64,000 bases of DNA from assembly GCF_046156265.1 (NCBI RefSeq), contig NZ_JAWDIR010000045.1:124001-188000 (forward strand). Direction: 5' to 3'. Made by a program: the position numbers and the translations under genes. Below, one piece after another: positions 1-17,900 of this stretch (positions are counted from its first letter, which is position 1; each line of letters starts with the position of its first letter). Under the pieces are notes generated by a model. It saw only the letters and a program-made list of their open reading frames with translations. It was not told the origin of the DNA and did no database searches. This DNA is from CAMDHY01 sp046156265 (lineage in GTDB: Bacteria; Pseudomonadota; Alphaproteobacteria; Rhizobiales; Segnochrobactraceae).

Positions 1-309
1 GCCGCCGCCGGCGCGACGGTCGGGCCCGGGGCGCCCCGGCGCGACGACGACACGATGGTGATCCTCGCCGGCCGCGCCCCGGCGACCGAGGCGGCAGCGC
101 GCGGCGCCATCGCCTGGTTCACCGAACGGGGTGTCAACGTCCTCTACGAGACGGTGCGGCCGGGGCGCAGCGACTGCTCGCTGTCGAACCACGCCGTCCT
201 GGCCGGGCTGCCGCGCACTTTCACCGTCGAGGTCGGCCACGGCGACACCGCCTCGGCCCGGGCCCTCGTTGATCTCGTCATGCAGTCCGTGGGGATCGCG
301 CCACGCTGA
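1..309 (+). CDS. C-terminal part of an unrecognised protein (5' end outside window)
   Basis: An open frame enters from the left edge and stops with TGA at 307-309, giving about 102 residues. I do not recognise the family. Visible features are a Gly/Ala-rich beginning, a hydrophobic strand (MVILAG), and a tail with a conserved-looking GHGDT followed by an amphipathic helix. The layout of strand, helix and a late His resembles the end of an alpha/beta hydrolase fold, but that is only an impression. It runs toward rpoC and shares a bidirectional terminator with it. Codon use with G/C in third positions matches its neighbours, which supports a real gene. Confidence 0.5.
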   Translation, partial: AAAGATVGPGAPRRDDDTMVILAGRAPATEAAARGAIAWFTERGVNVLYETVRPGRSDCSLSNHAVLAGLPRTFTVEVGHGDTASARALVDLVMQSVGIAPR

Positions 310-358
310 CCGGCATCGGCGGCCGGCGTCCGCTCGCCCATCACAGCTCCGAACGACG

Positions 359-398
359 ACGGGCCGCCCTGCTGCCAGGACGGCCCGTTCTGTCTTGT
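359..398. terminator. bidirectional hairpin terminator between the left-edge gene and rpoC
   Basis: Two 13-base arms (359-371 and 376-388) pair with one mismatch around a CTGC loop. On the plus strand the stem is followed by the T-rich stretch TTCTGTCTTGT, so it can end the left-edge gene. On the minus strand it lies about 90 bases past the rpoC stop. Confidence 0.6.
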
Positions 399-438
399 CG
401 TGTGGCCGCGCCACCGCGAGCGGCGACGCCGGCCGGTC

Positions 439-467
439 GAGGCCACCGCCGTGACGGCGGAGGCCTC
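439..467 (-). terminator. hairpin directly after rpoC
   Basis: Arms 439-451 and 455-467 pair over 13 bases with one mismatch around a 3-base loop, beginning 8 bases past the rpoC stop codon on the minus strand. There is no U-tract, so it may be a 3'-end stabilising or pausing structure ahead of the stronger hairpin at 359-388. Confidence 0.45.
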
Positions 468-475
468 GCCGCAGG

Positions 476-4669
<4,194 letters not shown>

Positions 4670-4772
4670 CGGTTCTCTCCTTCACGCCGGCAGCCGCGAA
4701 TGACGCGACCCCGTCGTCCTAGAATCATGAATCGGCGAGCGTAGGGCGGCCTTGCGGCCGCAGCGCGGCGGA

Positions 4773-8921
<4,149 letters not shown>

Positions 8922-9262
8922 TCGTCGCTCCTCGCTTCGCGGGCGGCCGCCGCCGGCGCCGGTGGGGCGCTGGGGGGCGCGCACCGTGCCGCCGACCTGT
9001 CTGTGGCCCCGCACCGCGGTGCCGCCGCTGCGGCGGCGGGGCCTACTCGCCGGATTGTCCACCATGCCGCCCATCAGCGGGGCGGCAGGGAAGACCATCC
9101 AGGCACCTTCACCGGGCCTCGGGCCCGGAGATCGTCACCGGGCGTGTCGCCCGGTCCGACCGGCCGGCGGACCCAAGGTCCGCGCGGCGGTCGTCGCATC
9201 CGGTCCGCCGGCCGAGGCCGGCGGTCCGGGGTGGGGGCGCGCCGGAGCGCACCCCCGCCGGA
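8922..9262 (-). promoter_or_regulatory. rplL-rpoB intergenic region with two GC-rich hairpins
   Basis: This 341-base gap holds no convincing gene. On the minus strand, 34 bases past the rplL stop, arms 9200-9213 and 9216-9229 form a 14-base stem with one mismatch. A second, perfect 7-base stem with a 3-base loop lies at 9138-9154. In many bacteria the rplL-rpoB spacer has an attenuator or RNase III processing site that lowers rpoBC output relative to rplJL; these hairpins are the natural candidates, by inference only. No U-tract follows either stem. Confidence 0.5.
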
Positions 9263-9640
9263 TCACTTCACGGTGACCTTGGCGCCGGCGTCCTCGAGCT
9301 TCTTCTTCAGCTCTTCGGCCTCGGACTTCGAGACGCCTTCCTTCACCGCCTTCGGAGCCGCCTCGACGAGGTCCTTGGCTTCCTTCAGGCCAAGGCCCGT
9401 GATCGCACGGACTTCCTTGATGACGTTGATCTTCTTGTCGCCGGCATCGGCGAGGATCACGTCGAACTCGGTCTGCTCCTCGGCGACCGGAGCGGCTTCG
9501 CCACCACCGGCGACAGCCGCGACCGCGACCGGAGCCGCGGCGGAGACGCCCCACTTCTCTTCCAGCATCTTGGAGAGCTCGGCGGCCTCCAGGACGGTGA
9601 GGTTCGACAGCTCGTCCACGAGCTTGCTGAGATCGGCCAT
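9263..9640 (-). CDS. rplL: 50S ribosomal protein L7/L12
   Basis: A 125-residue stalk protein that recruits translation GTPases. The N-terminal dimerisation helix region (MADLSKLVDELSNLTVLEAA) is followed by an Ala/Val/Gly-rich hinge near residues 35-53 and the conserved C-terminal domain (EFDVILADAGDKKINVIKEV, LGLKEAKDLVE). The ATG at 9640 has a GGAAG element upstream. It follows rplJ by 59 bases in the standard rplJ-rplL-rpoB-rpoC order. Confidence 0.99.
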   Translation of the reverse strand: MADLSKLVDELSNLTVLEAAELSKMLEEKWGVSAAAPVAVAAVAGGGEAAPVAEEQTEFDVILADAGDKKINVIKEVRAITGLGLKEAKDLVEAAPKAVKEGVSKSEAEELKKKLEDAGAKVTVK

Positions 9641-9699
9641 TGTCTTGTCTTCCTGTATCGGTTCGTACCGTTGATCGGATCGGTGTCGGGAGACCGGCC

Positions 9700-10218
9700 T
9701 TATGCCGCCTCGTCCTTCTTGGCGTAGGCGGCGAGCACGCGCGCCACCTGTCCGCCGGGTGCCTGCAGCACGCCGGCGATCCGCGTCGCCGGCGTCTTGA
9801 TCATGCCGACCAGGCGAGCACGGAGCTCGTCCAGCGACGGCATGGTCGCAAGCGCCTTGACGCCGTTCGCATCGAGCGTCGTCCGTCCGAGCGCCCCGCC
9901 GAGAATCACGAGCTTGTCGTTCGTCTTGGCGAAGTCGACGGCCACCTTGGGGGCCGCGACCGGGTCGTTCGAATAGGCGATCACCGTCGGACCCGTGAAC
10001 AGGTCGGCGATGTGCGCGATGTCGGTGCCTTGAAGGGCGATCTTGGCAAGGCGGTTCTTCGCCACCTTCATGGACCCACCAGCCGCCTTCATCCGACCCC
10101 GAAGGGTCGACATCTGGGCGACCGTGAGGCCCTGATAGTGGGCCACGACCACCACGCCGGTGTTCTCGAACACCCCGTGGAGCGCCGTGACGAGCTCTCG
10201 CTTCTCCGCTCTTTCCAC
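9700..10218 (-). CDS. rplJ: 50S ribosomal protein L10
   Basis: Encodes L10, the base of the ribosomal stalk that binds 23S rRNA and L7/L12 dimers. The start is set at the GTG at 10218 (VERAEKRELVTALHG), giving 172 residues, the usual family length; the frame stays open far upstream, but that stretch is non-conserved. A GAGG element lies about 6 bases before the GTG. The C-terminal Ala/Lys-rich helix that holds L7/L12 is present. L10 usually autoregulates through its mRNA leader; a perfect hairpin begins 16 bases upstream of the start. Confidence 0.97.
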   Translation of the reverse strand: MERAEKRELVTALHGVFENTGVVVVAHYQGLTVAQMSTLRGRMKAAGGSMKVAKNRLAKIALQGTDIAHIADLFTGPTVIAYSNDPVAAPKVAVDFAKTNDKLVILGGALGRTTLDANGVKALATMPSLDELRARLVGMIKTPATRIAGVLQAPGGQVARVLAAYAKKDEAA

Positions 10219-10637
10219 TTGCCTCACTCCGAATGGCGGCCGCCATTGCGGCCGCCGCTTGCCTTGCCGGACGGCCTGCGGAAGATCCCACAGGTCGGAC
10301 GGCGCTCGGGAAGCCTGTCCCCTCGCGGGCGCCGAAGCGCCGCAAGGCAAAACGGTCTCGAACCTGGACTTGCGACCGGTACCGGGGCACCGTCCGCGCA
10401 GAACACGGTTCCGACCCGTCTCGTGCAGGCCCGTATGGCTTAGACCCGCGCTCGGAGGACCGGGCACGGGCACCTGCAGTCTCGGACAGGGGCGGGCCGG
10501 TCGGGTGCTTGCGCCTCCGGCGGCCCTAACCCGCCACGGACGGATCCGCGGCGGGAATTCCTCATATAGGGCGCCGGACCGGCGCCGCCTCGTCGCGGGC
10601 GGACCCGCGACCTCAGATCACAGGACGGTGGCGCCGG
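10219..10637 (-). promoter_or_regulatory. rplA-rplJ intergenic region: putative L10 leader
   Basis: No gene is apparent in these 419 bases. On the minus strand three stems are seen: 10593-10610 (7 bp, 4-base loop) 27 bases past the rplA stop; 10570-10586 (perfect 8-base arms around a single A); and 10235-10256 (perfect 9 bp, 4-base loop) just ahead of the rplJ GTG. The position fits the L10 leader, the L10-binding autoregulatory element known in many bacteria, but I cannot confirm the consensus. A CTATAT sequence at 10563-10568 could be a -10 element; no matching -35 is seen. Confidence 0.45.
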
Positions 10638-11342
<705 letters not shown>

Positions 11343-11347
11343 CCCCG

Positions 11348-11779
11348 TCACTCCACCACCTCGAGGCCCATCGAACGGGCCGAGCCTTCGATCATGCGCA
11401 TCGCCGCGTCGACGTCGGACGCGTTGAGGTCCTTCATCTTCGCCTGGGCGATGGTGCGCACCTGCTCCTTCGACACCTGGCCGGCGAAGCTGCCCTTGCC
11501 GGGGGTCTTCGAGCCGGAGGTGATCTTCGCGGCCTGCTTCAGGAAGTGGCTGACCGGCGCCGTCTTGATCTCGAACGTGAACGACTTGTCCGAGAAATAG
11601 GTGATCACCACCGGGCAGGGCTGGCCCTTCTCGAGGTCCTGCGTGCGAGCGTTGAACTCCTTGCAGAACATCATGATGTTGAGGCCGCGCTGGCCGAGCG
11701 CCGGGCCGATCGGCGGAGACGGGGTCGCCGACCCGGCCTTCACCTGCAGCTTGATGTAGCCATCGATCTTCTTCGCCAT
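11348..11779 (-). CDS. rplK: 50S ribosomal protein L11
   Basis: Encodes L11, 143 residues, which binds the GTPase-associated centre of 23S rRNA. The conserved N-terminus KIDGYIKLQVKAG, the proline-rich PSPPIGPALGQ segment and the C-terminal RNA-binding domain are visible. The ATG at 11779 has GGGAG 8 bases upstream. The 187-base gap to nusG contains one perfect 7-bp stem (11930-11948), 18 bases past the nusG stop on the minus strand, with no U-tract. Confidence 0.98.
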   Translation of the reverse strand: MAKKIDGYIKLQVKAGSATPSPPIGPALGQRGLNIMMFCKEFNARTQDLEKGQPCPVVITYFSDKSFTFEIKTAPVSHFLKQAAKITSGSKTPGKGSFAGQVSKEQVRTIAQAKMKDLNASDVDAAMRMIEGSARSMGLEVVE

Positions 11780-11929
11780 CAAAAACTCCCGTTATGGTCG
11801 CCCGCGCATCGGGGCGACGGGGTCGGGCGGTACGGCCTCAGGGCGACGGCGATTGACGCCCCTGGCCTCCCGCCCCTCTTGAACCGACGATCGTCACCGT
11901 GGCTCGCGCCGCCGCCGACCGTCGGGCGG

Positions 11930-11948
11930 GCCGGACGCAAGGTCCGGC
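11930..11948 (-). other. stem-loop in the nusG-rplK spacer
   Basis: Arms 11930-11936 and 11942-11948 form a perfect 7-bp stem around a 5-base loop, 18 bases past the nusG stop. It may be a weak terminator or the start of an rplK leader; without a U-tract the role is open. Confidence 0.35.
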
Positions 11949-11966
11949 ACCCGTCTCGCGATCCGG

Positions 11967-12497
11967 TCAGACCTTCTCGACCTGGCCGTACTCGAGTTCC
12001 ACCGGCGTCGGGCGGCCGAAGATCGACACGTCGACCTTGACGCGGGCCCGCTCCTCGTCGACCTCGGACACGACACCGCTGAACGAGGCGAACGGACCGT
12101 CGGAGACGCGAACCTGCTCGCCGATCTCGAAGGTGATCGAGGGCTTCGGTCGCTCCACGCCCTCCTGCACCTGGTGCAGGATGCGGCCGGCTTCCGCCTC
12201 GGTGATCGGCACCGGGCGGTTGTCCGAGCCGAGGAAGCCGGTGACCTTCGGGGTGTTCTTGATCAGGTGGTAGGCCTGATCGGTCATCTCCATCTTCACC
12301 AGCACGTAGCCTGGGAAGAACTTGCGCTCGGAATCGACCTTCCGGCCGCGGCGCACCTCCACCACCTTCTCCTTCGGGACGAGGATCTCCTCGAACAAAT
12401 CCTGCAGCCCGGCCTGACCGGCCTTCTCGCGGATCGATTCGGCGACCTTGTTCTCGAAGTTCGAGTAGGCGTGGACGATGTACCAGCGCTTCGCCAT
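11967..12497 (-). CDS. nusG: transcription termination/antitermination protein NusG
   Basis: A 176-residue NusG: N-terminal NGN domain that binds RNA polymerase (KRWYIVHAYSNFENKVAES, FPGYVLVKMEM) and a C-terminal KOW domain (IGEQVRVSDGPFASFSG) that contacts Rho or ribosomal protein S10. The start is the ATG at 12497; the frame is open for about 100 further codons upstream but overlaps secE, which is not the family pattern. It follows secE by 29 bases in the conserved secE-nusG pair. Confidence 0.98.
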   Translation of the reverse strand: MAKRWYIVHAYSNFENKVAESIREKAGQAGLQDLFEEILVPKEKVVEVRRGRKVDSERKFFPGYVLVKMEMTDQAYHLIKNTPKVTGFLGSDNRPVPITEAEAGRILHQVQEGVERPKPSITFEIGEQVRVSDGPFASFSGVVSEVDEERARVKVDVSIFGRPTPVELEYGQVEKV

Positions 12498-12526
12498 CGG
12501 CGTCTGTCTTCCCTCGCGAAGTCCGG

Positions 12527-12724
12527 TCAGCGGCCGAAGCCGAACAAGAAGGCGATCGCCCGGCTCATCGCCTGGTCCGCCAAGAAAAAGAAGATGCAGG
12601 CGAGGAACACCATGATGAACACCATGATGGTCGTGATCGCGGTCTCGCGGCGCGTCGGCCACGTGACCTTGCCGACCTCCGTGCGGACTTGCTGGAGGAA
12701 CGCGACCGGATTGGTTTTCGCCAT
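12527..12724 (-). CDS. secE: preprotein translocase subunit SecE
   Basis: A 65-residue single-span SecE, the essential clamp of the SecYEG channel in the inner membrane. It has the conserved amphipathic segment VRTEVGKVTWPTRRE followed by one hydrophobic span (IMVFIMVFLACIFFFLADQ), typical of short alphaproteobacterial SecE. It sits between tRNA-Trp and nusG, the usual place. Confidence 0.97.
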   Translation of the reverse strand: MAKTNPVAFLQQVRTEVGKVTWPTRRETAITTIMVFIMVFLACIFFFLADQAMSRAIAFLFGFGR

Positions 12725-12861
12725 CTCGACGAGCCTGCTCGAATGTGCGTCCGACGCCGGCCGTCGGGCCGACCTGCGGGCGAGTGCGGCATGAATGCGC
12801 GGATTCGCCCACGACTAAGCGGGCGCGCGACGAGTGGGCCGCACGCCCGACCGGAGCGCTC

Positions 12862-12890
12862 TACATATTCGCGACGGGCGGCGAGTGCAA
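12862..12890 (-). promoter_or_regulatory. sigma70-type promoter for secE-nusG
   Basis: On the minus strand TTGCAC (12885-12890), a 17-base spacer and TATGTA (12862-12867) form a good housekeeping promoter, about 138 bases upstream of the secE ATG. The 321-base gap between tRNA-Trp and secE (12725-13045) otherwise shows no gene. Transcription of secE may also continue from the tuf/tRNA-Trp side. Confidence 0.55.
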
Positions 12891-13045
12891 GCGCTTATGT
12901 GGCTCAGTCGTTCAATCGACGGAACGGGACCGCCCGTCACCGGTCCGGTGGCCGTTGAGCGGCACCCGGTCGACCCGCCGATCCGCTGGCGACCGGGCCG
13001 CGCCACCGCAGGCGCCGAGCCGAATCATGTCACCGTGCGCGCGCT

Positions 13046-13121
<76 letters not shown>

Positions 13122-13229
13122 AATGCGGCGCGCGGGGGACTGCTTACTCCAGATCGCGGCGGTGGGCCAGAGGGTTTGGTGAGCCTTCGACGCCCAAAAA
13201 GAACGGCGCGCCAGCGCGGCCCGCGACGC

Positions 13230-13841
13230 CTACTCGCCGGTGCGCGGCGCCGCCCACATCAGCGCCCGCGCCTTCCAGCCCGCCAGCACGGACGCGGGCG
13301 GTAGCGTGCCGTCCGGCCCGTCCCAGCGACCGGCGAACACCACCGCGAGATTCGAATCGGGGCCCTCGAAACAGATCGCCGCGCCCGAGAACTCCTCGGC
13401 GCCGGCGACGCAGCGCGCCTCGACCTCCGCCTCCGGCACGACGTCCGGGAAGGCATCGCCGACGCGGTGGCCGAAGCTGTTGGGGATCGCCTTGCGCAGG
13501 ATGGTGATCCGGTAGAGCGGCTGGCCCTCGCCGGCGTAGATCGCCTCGGCGACGCGCACGCCCTTGCGGTTGACGAGGGCGACGCCCGGCATCGCCATGC
13601 CTTCCGAGCCCGCCTCGAATGCCTGCGCCTCGAAGCGCTCCGAAACCGCCGCGGCCTTGGCGAGGTCGAGTGTCGTTCCGGCGGAGAGGGCCCCGAGGCC
13701 CTTCTCCGTCAGCACGACGTCGTCGGCCGAGCGTGCCGGGCCCGCTGCCAAACCGGCCGCGACGACTGCTGCCCCGAGGGCGAGCCGTGGGCGAGACCAT
13801 CTCGACAGGCGCCCGCCTGTCGCCCGGATGCCGTCGGTCAT
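13230..13841 (-). CDS. exported DUF1131-like protein of unknown function
   Basis: 203 residues from the ATG at 13841, chosen because GGGGAGA lies about 9 bases upstream and the family-like part starts after a signal peptide. An Arg-rich head and an Ala/Val/Gly hydrophobic stretch end in GPARSADD, a likely signal-peptidase cleavage region. The mature part (LTEKGLGALSAGTTLDL, GDAFPDVV, two cysteines in VEARCVAG and AAICFEGP, then VLAGWKARALMW) resembles DUF1131, the family of E. coli YfeY. Assignment is by remembered pattern, moderate. No lipobox is seen, unlike YfeY. It is inserted between tuf and tRNA-Trp, on the same strand, an unusual guest in this block. Confidence 0.65.
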   Translation of the reverse strand: MTDGIRATGGRLSRWSRPRLALGAAVVAAGLAAGPARSADDVVLTEKGLGALSAGTTLDLAKAAAVSERFEAQAFEAGSEGMAMPGVALVNRKGVRVAEAIYAGEGQPLYRITILRKAIPNSFGHRVGDAFPDVVPEAEVEARCVAGAEEFSGAAICFEGPDSNLAVVFAGRWDGPDGTLPPASVLAGWKARALMWAAPRTGE

Positions 13842-13955
13842 GCGCCGTCTCCCCATTTTCGGTGCGGCGCCTTGTCGGCGCTCTGTAAGGGCCGAAACGC
13901 GAAGCACGGCGTCGGACGCATTGCCCGTCGCCGTGCCCCTGCGTCGCGGGTCTTG

Positions 13956-15146
<1,191 letters not shown>

Positions 15147-15352
15147 GACCCGTGTCCCGCCGATTGTGTGGCAGCCGATAGGATGGCAGCCGACGAGGTA
15201 TGGAGAGCCGCGGCCGCGCGCGGCAGGTAACCGTCGCCGGGCCGAAATGCAAGGCGGGCGAATCGTCCGGATGGTGTTGCGATCGCTGTCGAACGCTTTC
15301 CCTCGGGGCCTGGCAGGGCGGCGGTCGTTCGCCGCTATGGACCGGGAGCGCC

Positions 15353-15426
15353 TGGAGCGGGTGAGGGGAATCGAACCCCCGTCATCAGCTTGGAAGGCTG
15401 TTGCTCTACCATTGAGCTACACCCGC
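15353..15426 (-). tRNA. tRNA-Gly (anticodon TCC)
   Basis: 74 bases with encoded CCA. Acceptor arms GCGGGTG/CACCCGC pair perfectly, the T-arm contains GGTTCGATTCC, and the anticodon TCC is read from 15392-15394. The discriminator is T, as usual for glycine. It lies 36 bases past tRNA-Tyr and upstream of tuf. Confidence 0.97.
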
Positions 15427-15462
15427 CCGCGCAGGGCTCGGTCTGTTCCGTCGGACGCGGCG

Positions 15463-15547
15463 TGGTGGAGGGGGTTGGATTCGAACCAACGTAGGCTGAG
15501 CCAACGGATTTACAGTCCGTCCCCTTTAACCACTCGGGCACCCCTCC
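15463..15547 (-). tRNA. tRNA-Tyr (anticodon GTA)
   Basis: 85 bases with encoded CCA and the long variable arm of a class II tRNA. Acceptor arms GGAGGGG/CCCCTCC are perfect, anticodon GTA is in ACTGTAAATCC, and the T-arm holds GGTTCGAATCC. It is the first gene of the tRNA-Tyr, tRNA-Gly, tuf group. Confidence 0.97.
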
Positions 15548-15630
15548 GGCGCCGCGCGACGTCCCGCCTCCAGAGGGCGGACCGCACGTTCGAGGCGGCC
15601 GTAAAGGGCGCGGCCGCCGTCGCGGCGCGT

Positions 15631-15659
15631 GTTATGGCGGGGCGGTTCCGGGCTGTCAA
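15631..15659 (-). promoter_or_regulatory. promoter for tRNA-Tyr, tRNA-Gly and tuf
   Basis: On the minus strand a perfect TTGACA (15654-15659), 17-base spacer and CATAAC (15631-15636) lie about 85 bases upstream of the mature tRNA-Tyr 5' end. The strength of the match fits a highly expressed stable-RNA operon that could read through into tuf. The rest of the 15548-15750 gap has no gene. Confidence 0.65.
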
Positions 15660-15750
15660 CGAGAGAGCGGATTTTCACGACGGGAGAGGATCTCAGCCGG
15701 CGAGCCGGCGCTCGCGTTGGCTCAGGCTGCGAGCGGGCGCTCGCGGCGGC

Positions 15751-16110
15751 TCAGGCGGCGAGCAGGCGCTCGACCTCGCGCACGAGCTCGCGCAGGTGGA
15801 AGGGCTTCGACAGCACCTTGGCATCCTTCGGGGCGCGCGAGTCGGAGTTGAGCGCCACCGCCGCGAAGCCGGTGATGAACATCACCTTGAGGTCCGGGTC
15901 GAGCCGGGTGGCGCGGCGGGCGAGCTCGATGCCGTCCATCTCCGGCATGACGATGTCGGTGAGGAGCAGCGTGAACGGCTCCTCGCGCAGCCGCTCGTAG
16001 GCCGACAGGCCGTTGTCGAAGGAGACGACCTCATGGCCCGCCTTCTCGAGTGCCTTGGCGAGGAAGCGACGCATGTCACCGTCGTCTTCCGCCAGGATGA
16101 TGCGCGACAT
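15751..16110 (-). CDS. cpdR: response regulator CpdR, cell-cycle control of ClpXP
   Basis: A 119-residue stand-alone receiver. It matches CpdR closely (IVMPEMDGIELARRA, FITGFAAVAL, APKDAKVLSKPFHLRELV). Phospho-acceptor is D52, with acidic pocket E8-D9-D10, T80 and K102. In Caulobacter, unphosphorylated CpdR primes ClpXP to degrade cell-cycle proteins; phosphorylation comes from the CckA-ChpT relay. The ATG at 16110 (MSRIILAEDD) is preferred because an upstream extension to 16233 is non-conserved; no clear Shine-Dalgarno precedes it. The protein ends in two alanines, a possible ClpX-recognised tail (inference). It is divergent from the amidohydrolase gene. Confidence 0.93.
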   Translation of the reverse strand: MSRIILAEDDGDMRRFLAKALEKAGHEVVSFDNGLSAYERLREEPFTLLLTDIVMPEMDGIELARRATRLDPDLKVMFITGFAAVALNSDSRAPKDAKVLSKPFHLRELVREVERLLAA

Positions 16111-16377
16111 CACGATTGCGACAAGCCCCGAGATACTGCCCCAGCTCCCGGACGCCTCACCTTCCACGAAGATCGGCATCCGCTGCGTGGGAACCGTTGT
16201 GGCGGGATGCGGGTAAAGATCGGGTGAAAGCACGGCAGCGCCGCATCGTCGTGGACAGCGGGGCGTCGGCTACGGCAACATGTTCGGGGGCGCGCGGCGG
16301 CGGCGCCGGGCGAGCCTCTACGGGAGAAACCGGATGCGGCGCGGCGGCTGTTCATCGACCATGCACCATGTCGCCAG

Positions 16378-17286
16378 ATGCCCGCGGGCGCGTCCGTGAT
16401 GCGCGTCGTGGACGGCTTCGTGCACCATCCGCCCTTCGAGGTGCTGCACCCGCCGCTGCAGCGGGTGCCCTTCGTCTTCAACTCCCCCCATTCCGGCAGC
16501 GCCTACCCGCGCGCCTTCCTGGCCGCGACCCGGCTCGACGCCGAGGCGATCCGCCGCTCGGAGGATTCCTTCGTCGACGAGCTCTTCGCCGAGGTGGTGG
16601 CCGACGGTGCGCCGCTGATGCGGGCGCACTTCCCGCGCGCCTATCTCGACGTCAACCGCGAGCCCTACGAGCTCGACCCGAAGATGTTCGCCGGCCGCCT
16701 GCCGGCCTTCGTCAACGCCCGCTCGGTCCGCGTCGCCGGCGGCCTCGGCACGATCGCCCGCGTCGTCGCGGACGGCGAGGAGATCTATGCCGGGCCGCTC
16801 GCCGTCGAGGAGGGGCTCGCCCGCATCGAGGCGATCTACAAGCCCTATCACGCGGCGCTCCGCCGGCTCGTCACGGCCACCCAGGCCCGCCACGGCGTCG
16901 CCGTCCTCGTCGACTGCCACTCGATGCCGTCGGCGACGCGCGGCCAGGACCAGCGCCCGCGGCCCGACGTCATCGTCGGCGACCGCTACGGCACGAGTTG
17001 CAGTGCCGAGCTCAGCGACAGCGCGGTGGCGATCCTCACCGACCTCGGCTTCACGGTCGGCCGCAACCGGCCCTATGCGGGCGGCTTCATCACGGAGAGC
17101 TACGGGCGACCGGCGCTGGGCGTCCACGCCATCCAGATCGAGGTTAACCGCGGCCTCTACATGGACGAGGCGCGCTTCGAGCGCTCGGCGGATTTCCTCG
17201 AGACGGCCCGCCTGCTCGGCCGCTTCGCCCGGCGGCTGATCGCCGACTTCGCCGACGGTGCCGCCCCGCGCGTCGCCGCGGAATAG
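16378..17286 (+). CDS. N-formylglutamate amidohydrolase family protein
   Basis: 302 residues of the N-formylglutamate amidohydrolase (HutG-type) family, which hydrolyses N-formyl-L-glutamate to formate and glutamate. Family marks are VFNSPHSGSAYP, DVNREPYELDP, VDCHSMPS and the C-terminal IQIEVNRGLYMDE; the His/Glu/Asp residues likely bind a metal. No other histidine-degradation gene is nearby, so the true substrate may differ. Start uncertain: ATG at 16378 or 16399, neither with a good Shine-Dalgarno. Confidence 0.85.
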   Translation: MPAGASVMRVVDGFVHHPPFEVLHPPLQRVPFVFNSPHSGSAYPRAFLAATRLDAEAIRRSEDSFVDELFAEVVADGAPLMRAHFPRAYLDVNREPYELDPKMFAGRLPAFVNARSVRVAGGLGTIARVVADGEEIYAGPLAVEEGLARIEAIYKPYHAALRRLVTATQARHGVAVLVDCHSMPSATRGQDQRPRPDVIVGDRYGTSCSAELSDSAVAILTDLGFTVGRNRPYAGGFITESYGRPALGVHAIQIEVNRGLYMDEARFERSADFLETARLLGRFARRLIADFADGAAPRVAAE

Positions 17287-17322
17287 GCGGGTCCGGCGCG
17301 CTTGGCGGGGCGTGGCGCGGGC

Positions 17323-17409
17323 AAAAAAAAGGCCGATCGCGAGGCGACCGGCCTAAGTCTAGGGAGGAAACGCCCAAGGAGGGCATCGAGGCGGCAAGGC
17401 CGCGTCGAC
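17323..17409 (-). ncRNA. anti-Shine-Dalgarno small RNA, copy 1
   Basis: Predicted transcript of about 87 bases on the minus strand. It contains GCCCTCCTTGGGC (a 4-bp stem with UCCUU in the loop), then TTTCCTCCCTAGACTTA, then a terminator stem 17331-17353 (10 bp with one G-U, 3-base loop) followed by 8 U. C/U-rich motifs complementary to ribosome-binding sites recall the cuckoo (CcsR) and alpha-r14 sRNA families of alphaproteobacteria; assignment to them is by resemblance. The 5' end is inferred from the promoter. Confidence 0.75.
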
Positions 17410-17415
17410 ACGCGA

Positions 17416-17444
17416 TAGGTAGGCGGCGCGGCGCCCCCGGTCAA
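17416..17444 (-). promoter_or_regulatory. promoter of sRNA copy 1
   Basis: TTGACC (17439-17444), 17-base spacer, TACCTA (17416-17421) on the minus strand. The -35 is good, the -10 weak; the position equals that of copies 2 and 3 relative to the core. Confidence 0.5.
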
Positions 17445-17565
17445 TCTGCGGATTCCGCATTGCACCCATGCACGAAACGTCACCATGGGGACGGCTGGGA
17501 CCGGTGCGACAGCGGCCGCACCCCACCGCAGAGCCGCGCAATCCCTGGCCCCGGCACACATGCAC

Positions 17566-17648
17566 AAAAAAAGGCCGCTCGCGGACGAGCGGCCTAAGTC
17601 TAGGGAGGAAACGCCCAAGGAGGGCACGGCGGGCAAAGCCACGCCGCA
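17566..17648 (-). ncRNA. anti-Shine-Dalgarno small RNA, copy 2
   Basis: Predicted transcript of about 83 bases on the minus strand. The core is identical to copy 1 (17595-17626). The terminator is the cleanest of the three: perfect 9-bp arms 17573-17581 and 17586-17594 with a 4-base loop, followed by 7 U. With the strongest promoter of the set it is the copy most surely expressed. No open reading frame with a ribosome-binding site lies within it. Confidence 0.8.
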
Positions 17649-17654
17649 CTGCAC

Positions 17655-17683
17655 AAATTAGTGGTGCGGCGCACAAATGTCAA
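17655..17683 (-). promoter_or_regulatory. promoter of sRNA copy 2
   Basis: Consensus TTGACA (17678-17683), exactly 17 bases, then TAATTT (17655-17660) on the minus strand; predicted start near 17648. Confidence 0.7.
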
Positions 17684-17802
17684 GAACCCGGCAATCGATT
17701 GCGGTGAGTGCCGCATTGCTGCGGCGATCCGGTCGCGGATGCTGCGTCGGGTGCATCCCCGCGGCGCTTCCGGACCTGCGACGAAGGCCGCCCGCCCCCA
17801 AG

Positions 17803-17894
17803 AAAAAGGGCCGCTCGCGAGGCGGGCGGCCCAAGTCTAGGGAGGAAACGCCCAAGGAGGGCATGCGCGGCGAACGCAGGGCGTCCGGCCGCGC
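17803..17894 (-). ncRNA. anti-Shine-Dalgarno small RNA, copy 3
   Basis: Predicted transcript of about 92 bases on the minus strand. The core (17833-17863) is the same as in the other copies. The terminator stem uses arms 17808-17818 and 17822-17832 (11 bp with one C-A mismatch, 3-base loop) but has only 5 U, then C, so it may be leakier. The 5' part differs from copies 1 and 2. Confidence 0.72.
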
Positions 17895-17900
17895 TCGAAA

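Larger units (their letters stand above)
17323..17863 (-). repeat. three tandem copies of an sRNA module
   Basis: A nearly invariant core of 31-32 bases occurs three times (17354-17385, 17595-17626, 17833-17863), spaced 241 and 237 bases apart. Each is bounded on its left by a hairpin plus A-run (plus-strand view), which is a terminator on the minus strand, and each has its own TTGAC-type -35 to the right. Flanking sequences differ, so only the functional parts are conserved, as expected for duplicated small RNA genes rather than a mobile repeat. Confidence 0.85.

Noticed and set aside
10563..10568. CTATAT as -10 of an rplJ promoter
   Set aside because: No acceptable -35 at 16-18 bases; left as a remark in the leader entry.
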